Assembly (NCBI GenBank): GCA_013400115.1
Contig: VXBP01008216.1
Coordinates: forward strand, 62,001-126,000
DNA from: Rhinopomastus cyanomelas
Taxonomy: Eukaryota > Chordata > Aves > Bucerotiformes > Rhinopomastidae
DNA: 64,000 bases
Direction of reading: 5' to 3'
The translations under genes and the position numbers were made by a program. Position 1 is the first letter of the stretch; each line of letters opens with the position of its first letter. Of the stretch, positions 60,269-64,000 are shown one piece after another. The notes beneath the pieces were generated by a model. It saw only the letters and a list, made by a program, of their open reading frames with translations, was not told the DNA's origin and did no database searches.

Positions 60269-62729
60269 TCACAGCCCAGCTCTGCACAAAAAGCAACCCT
60301 CAGGCTGGGAGAAGAGCCTGCTTCTCAGCCCAGTGCCCCTCCAAAGCTACATCACCTGCTCCAGACAGTCCCCCACAAGAAAAGCCAAGCTGCTTTTGCA
60401 GTTGCACCACTGCATCCTACAACTGCTGTTGGAAGGGATCCCTGATGCAGGCTCTAGGTCCATTTAACAATCCAGCTAATAATTGTGTTTCAGTTCCCAG
60501 CCTATTAGCGAGTAATGGAGCAGCAGCAGCAGCCTGGGTTCCTGCTGTCTGGGAAGGGAGTTTGTGCCAAGGGGCAAGGGCAATGCCGTGGGCCAGCTGG
60601 TCCCTCCAAACCCCAGAGCACATCATCTAGTAAGTGGGAACTCCCCTGGCTCTGCTCTCAACAGGAACTGGAGCTTCCAGCTGTTTTAAAGAAGATGAAG
60701 GGGGAAATTAATAAATCAATGTGTTTCCCAGCACTTTCTCTCCTTCTGTTTTTCCCGTTTGTAGTTCTCCCAAATAACAGAAAGACTCTTAAATGAGATG
60801 TGCACACACATAAAAGCAGTTAATTAATGGTCTCAACCTAAACTGGTGGGGATCAGCATGCCCTAAGCAATGATTTAGCAATTCAACCCCCTGGGCTGCC
60901 AGACTCTCCTCCCAAGCGGTCCTTAATCCTCATACTCACACTTAGCTCCCTGCTGAGGAGCCACTTCCAAAGCTCAAGCTGTTTGGGGACTTTGTTCTCA
61001 AGACAGAAGCATCCCAGTTCTCCATTAACCTTAGAGCTGGAGCACCTGCAGTGGGGCTATGGGGCTGAGCTGGGAACCACTACAGCTCTAACAGCAAGGA
61101 GATGAACAGATGCTCAGGGATGAGTCCTGCAATCCCATCTAGAGCAGTGAAGGGCTTCGTTTGTGCTGCAAAATGGCAGAGAGGGAGGGCTAGGAAAGCA
61201 CGAGACATCTCTGAGCTACATGGTTGTGTTCATCCAGCACACACTCAGTCAGGTTTGCAGCCATCACTGCACCTGACCACCCAGCATGTACTCTGGAACC
61301 AACTGGTGACAGCTCAGAAGACCAAAGAGTCACTGCTGTGGTGAGCATCACTTGGTGCCAGGGATGGGCTGCATGTAGCAGAGGTGACAAGGACAACCAG
61401 AGAGGCGTGAGCTGTTCACAGATATTAAGAAGCCTCTGCATGCTCCATGCAGAAGATCTGCTGCAGGCTTCACAGAGGTCTTCCTCTTGTAGGAACTGAA
61501 GGAAGCAGAGAGATTGGACTCTGGGAGCAAAGAGGAGAACTGCAGCTCAGCCACATCCTGCTCAGCCTGTCAAGATCCTTCCCATCTTCCAGCAGATCTG
61601 GCTGATTCCTGGAGATACAAGCCCAGCTGTTCCACACCAGGTGGGGAAGAAGCACTCCAGAGCTCTCCCCACATGCCCAGCTCCCACCTTCCTTCATCTC
61701 CCAGCGCGGGCAGCACACCACTCTGCCCAGTCGCACCACAATCCATCTCTGCTGGGACACAGCCAGCTTGAAGACTGGGTCAAGGAGGTGACAGCAGAAC
61801 CCCAAGTGATGTAACCCAGCATTCTGGAACCCTGACTGCAGTGTGAGCAGTTCTGTACAGAAAGCTCCTCCAGCTACCCAGTTTTCACCTGGTTCTGAGA
61901 TGATTTTCTCCTTCCCCCAAAAGGATTAAAGCAGCAAAGAGGGAGCACAAAGGGAGAGGTGGGAGGACTGGAGCAGCGTGAGGGAGATGAGAAAGCAGGG
62001 GCTCCTGCCTTTGAAGTCTGGATGTTCATATCATTGTGATTAGTACGTGGAGGGCTCTGCTGTGTCACTGGTAAATAAATCATCCAAGGCAATTAACTGT
62101 GCAGGGAGCTTGCACCACGAGCCACAGCAGGTAAAAATGACAGAGCAGTCAAAGTGCTTCAGACACAGGAGAATCTCCAAAATTCTAGGAAAACAAAGGA
62201 ACATGTATTTCAAATGATTCCTCTAACAAATATAGAACCTGGGGAGCTGCCTGAACAGGGAGGATAGAGATTTGAGATTCACCTACTGCTCTTTGGGAAA
62301 TGAAGCCATCAGTTAATTGTGTGAGGATGCAGAGAGGATAATGAGCTCAAGACTTTGTCTTCTACAGAGAAGAGCCTAGCACTTGATTTTCTGAAGTTGC
62401 CTGTCCTGATACAGCTGTGCAGCACTATGTTCCTTCATCACAAAACAATCAACCCCATAGGATGGCTCTTCTTCCCCTCTCCTACAACAACAACAAATGA
62501 GGTGGGCTCTAACACAAAGTGCTTGCGTGGAATTCCACAGCTCCCCGTGCTTCAGAGAGTGACCCACAGTAAAATGGATCCATCCCAAACTGATGATCCA
62601 TCATCAGTTCCTTCAGGTTCCCTTCTACAGCTGAAGCTCATGGTCAGAGATAGCTAAACAGACCCATACAAAGGTGAAGGCAACTGGCCAGGATCACCGG
62701 GGCTAGGAGCACACCCAGGGCATATGTTT

Positions 62730-62824
62730 ACCTGTGTGATTTGTTCTAGGTGATCCTCCTGTGGCAGGGGGATTGGACTAGATGATCTTTCGAGGTCCCT
62801 TCCAATCCCTAATGATTCTGTGAT
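62730..62824 (+). mobile_element. CR1 LINE 3' end
   Basis: TGTTCTAGGTGATCCTCCTG to CTAATGATTCTGTGATAC. Confidence 0.9.
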
Positions 62825-64000
62825 ACTCAGAGCACCCAGCAGAAAACACCACAAAGCCCTTTGAGCAAACCAAAGACAGGGAACACCACTGGCACAGGCA
62901 GCACAGGGGGGTGGATGAGGTGGATCAGGGGGCACCTCACCATTACCTGCCCTCTTTCTGGAGCCTTCTGCCCTCATTCAGTCTCTCCAGCCTCAGCCAA
63001 CCCTAATTCCTCTTAGCTGCTTGCCCTGAGCACCACCTCATCCCTTCTCCCTCCCTGCACTCCCAAGCCCAGAGGTGCGGCTCCAGAAGCACTTTTTAAA
63101 TGCCTGCTTTGCAATTCAGAACATCCTTAAACTCCTCCACCAGCTCAGTATTTGCCTATAATCCCCTTTGGATCTGAAGTGTTTACACAGTATTACTTGC
63201 AAGAATTAACTCAAAAGATGATTAATTCCCTTCTGTGATTTTTGGCTTCATTTTGGCATCGAGGTAGTTTTGTTTTCAGTATCTTCTGGACTTTACCTTG
63301 AATCACAGCATTTCTGAGTCAGACAAATAGATTTAGAGCCATAAATCAGCTTTTGGGGTTTTTATCTTTTAAATACAAACCAGTTCCATTTTTACCCACC
63401 CTCTCCTTGTTAAAACCCACCTGGTGGGAGCACTAATTCTCCCATTTCTTTTGTAATAGCTGTATCGTGTTTATTTCAGCTCAAACCCCAGCCCAATCCA
63501 CTTGCAAATATTTAAAGCCCGGAGCAGCAGCAGGAGGTTCAGTTAAAATCAGAGCAGCAGCAAAAGCGACGGCACCCACCAACACGAGCAAGCCCAGCAC
63601 ACGCCGCTGCTCCCCAGCTCACCTGCCCCAGGGTAGGGAGGGCTCAGGGAGCTCCTCTGGCAGAGCATCGCACCCTGCAGTGCGGGATTAGTGCAGCAGC
63701 ATCAGGGGCAGCTTTTGACAGCTGCTAACACAGAGATGCAGCTCGTCACAGGGCGGGGAGCCAGCACCAAGCTGCTTCTGTTGGTGGTAACGGAGCTGCT
63801 GCACACCTCAAACCGGTGTCCCCACACCACCACTTAACACCTTTGTCGGCTGAAAGAGTAAAAGGACAACTTAGACTCATACCTCTGGGTCTAGCAGAGC
63901 AGCTTTCCCACTTGCATGCCAATACTCAGGGTGTTCTCCTCACATCCAGCCGTTTCAGAGCAGCTGAACCATAGCTGGTGGCAGATCCACCTCCTCCTGG

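Larger units (their letters stand above)
56196..64000. other. Distal 5' flank
   Basis: CR1 copies at 57205, 59490, 59896, 60164 and 62730 are separated by unique sequence (57820-59485, 60270-62725, 62830-64000) with no recognisable gene. An AT-rich stretch at 63060-63470 is followed by a GC-richer, promoter-like patch at about 63500-63770. Confidence 0.6.

Noticed and set aside
33000..64000. MITF exons in the upstream flank, expected from human gene order
   Set aside because: I looked for MITF first-exon peptides on the plus strand and saw none. MITF probably lies beyond 64 kb.
1..64000. CRISPR arrays, tRNA or rRNA genes, operons and other prokaryotic or viral systems
   Set aside because: No regularly spaced direct repeats, no tRNA cloverleaf and no compact gene runs. 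The recurring units are dispersed CR1 copies.

Overview
The window is nuclear DNA from a bird. The evidence is about 37 fragments of CR1 LINE retrotransposons, many ending in the avian CR1 3' signature (ATTCTATGATT and close variants). They sit in large AT/GC-balanced introns and intergenic DNA, around a few short vertebrate-type exons with GT-AG splice sites. By my rough sum of hand-drawn boundaries, CR1 covers about 10-11 kb, near 17% of the window. That is high for a bird and hints at a CR1-rich lineage such as woodpeckers and relatives, but the species cannot be fixed from this sequence.

The only protein-coding gene I can support is the 5' part of FRMD4B (GRSP1), on the minus strand. Five coding exons join without a frame error into residues 1-167: exon 1 (32279-32440), exon 2 (9301-9366), exon 3 (8428-8522), exon 4 (5010-5102) and exon 5 (830-914). 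The five lengths sum to 501 nt, exactly 167 codons. Exon 1 encodes a 54-residue N-terminal extension. Exons 2-5 encode the ubiquitin-like F1 lobe of the FERM domain and the start of the F2 lobe. The rest of the gene lies beyond position 1. A CpG-rich promoter with a GC-box and TATA element sits just upstream of exon 1 (about 32500-32720).

Layout: 1-829 is part of intron 5; 915-5009 is intron 4; 5103-8427 is intron 3; 8523-9300 is intron 2; 9367-32278 is the 22.9-kb intron 1. From about 32.5 to 64 kb is the 5' flank, with no gene I can recognise. In the human genome MITF is the next gene on this side, but no MITF exon is visible here. The flank holds CR1 fragments, a 65-bp tandem duplication, one ambiguous base and a weak promoter-like patch near 63.6 kb.

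The most interesting non-obvious signals are a well-formed candidate exon inside intron 1 (21685-21772), whose small upstream reading frame would end overlapping the exon 2 ATG; TATA elements readable on both strands near the promoter; and a switch in predominant CR1 strand at the FRMD4B promoter. I found no CRISPR, operon, phage, RNA-gene array or other exotic system; this is an ordinary vertebrate locus.
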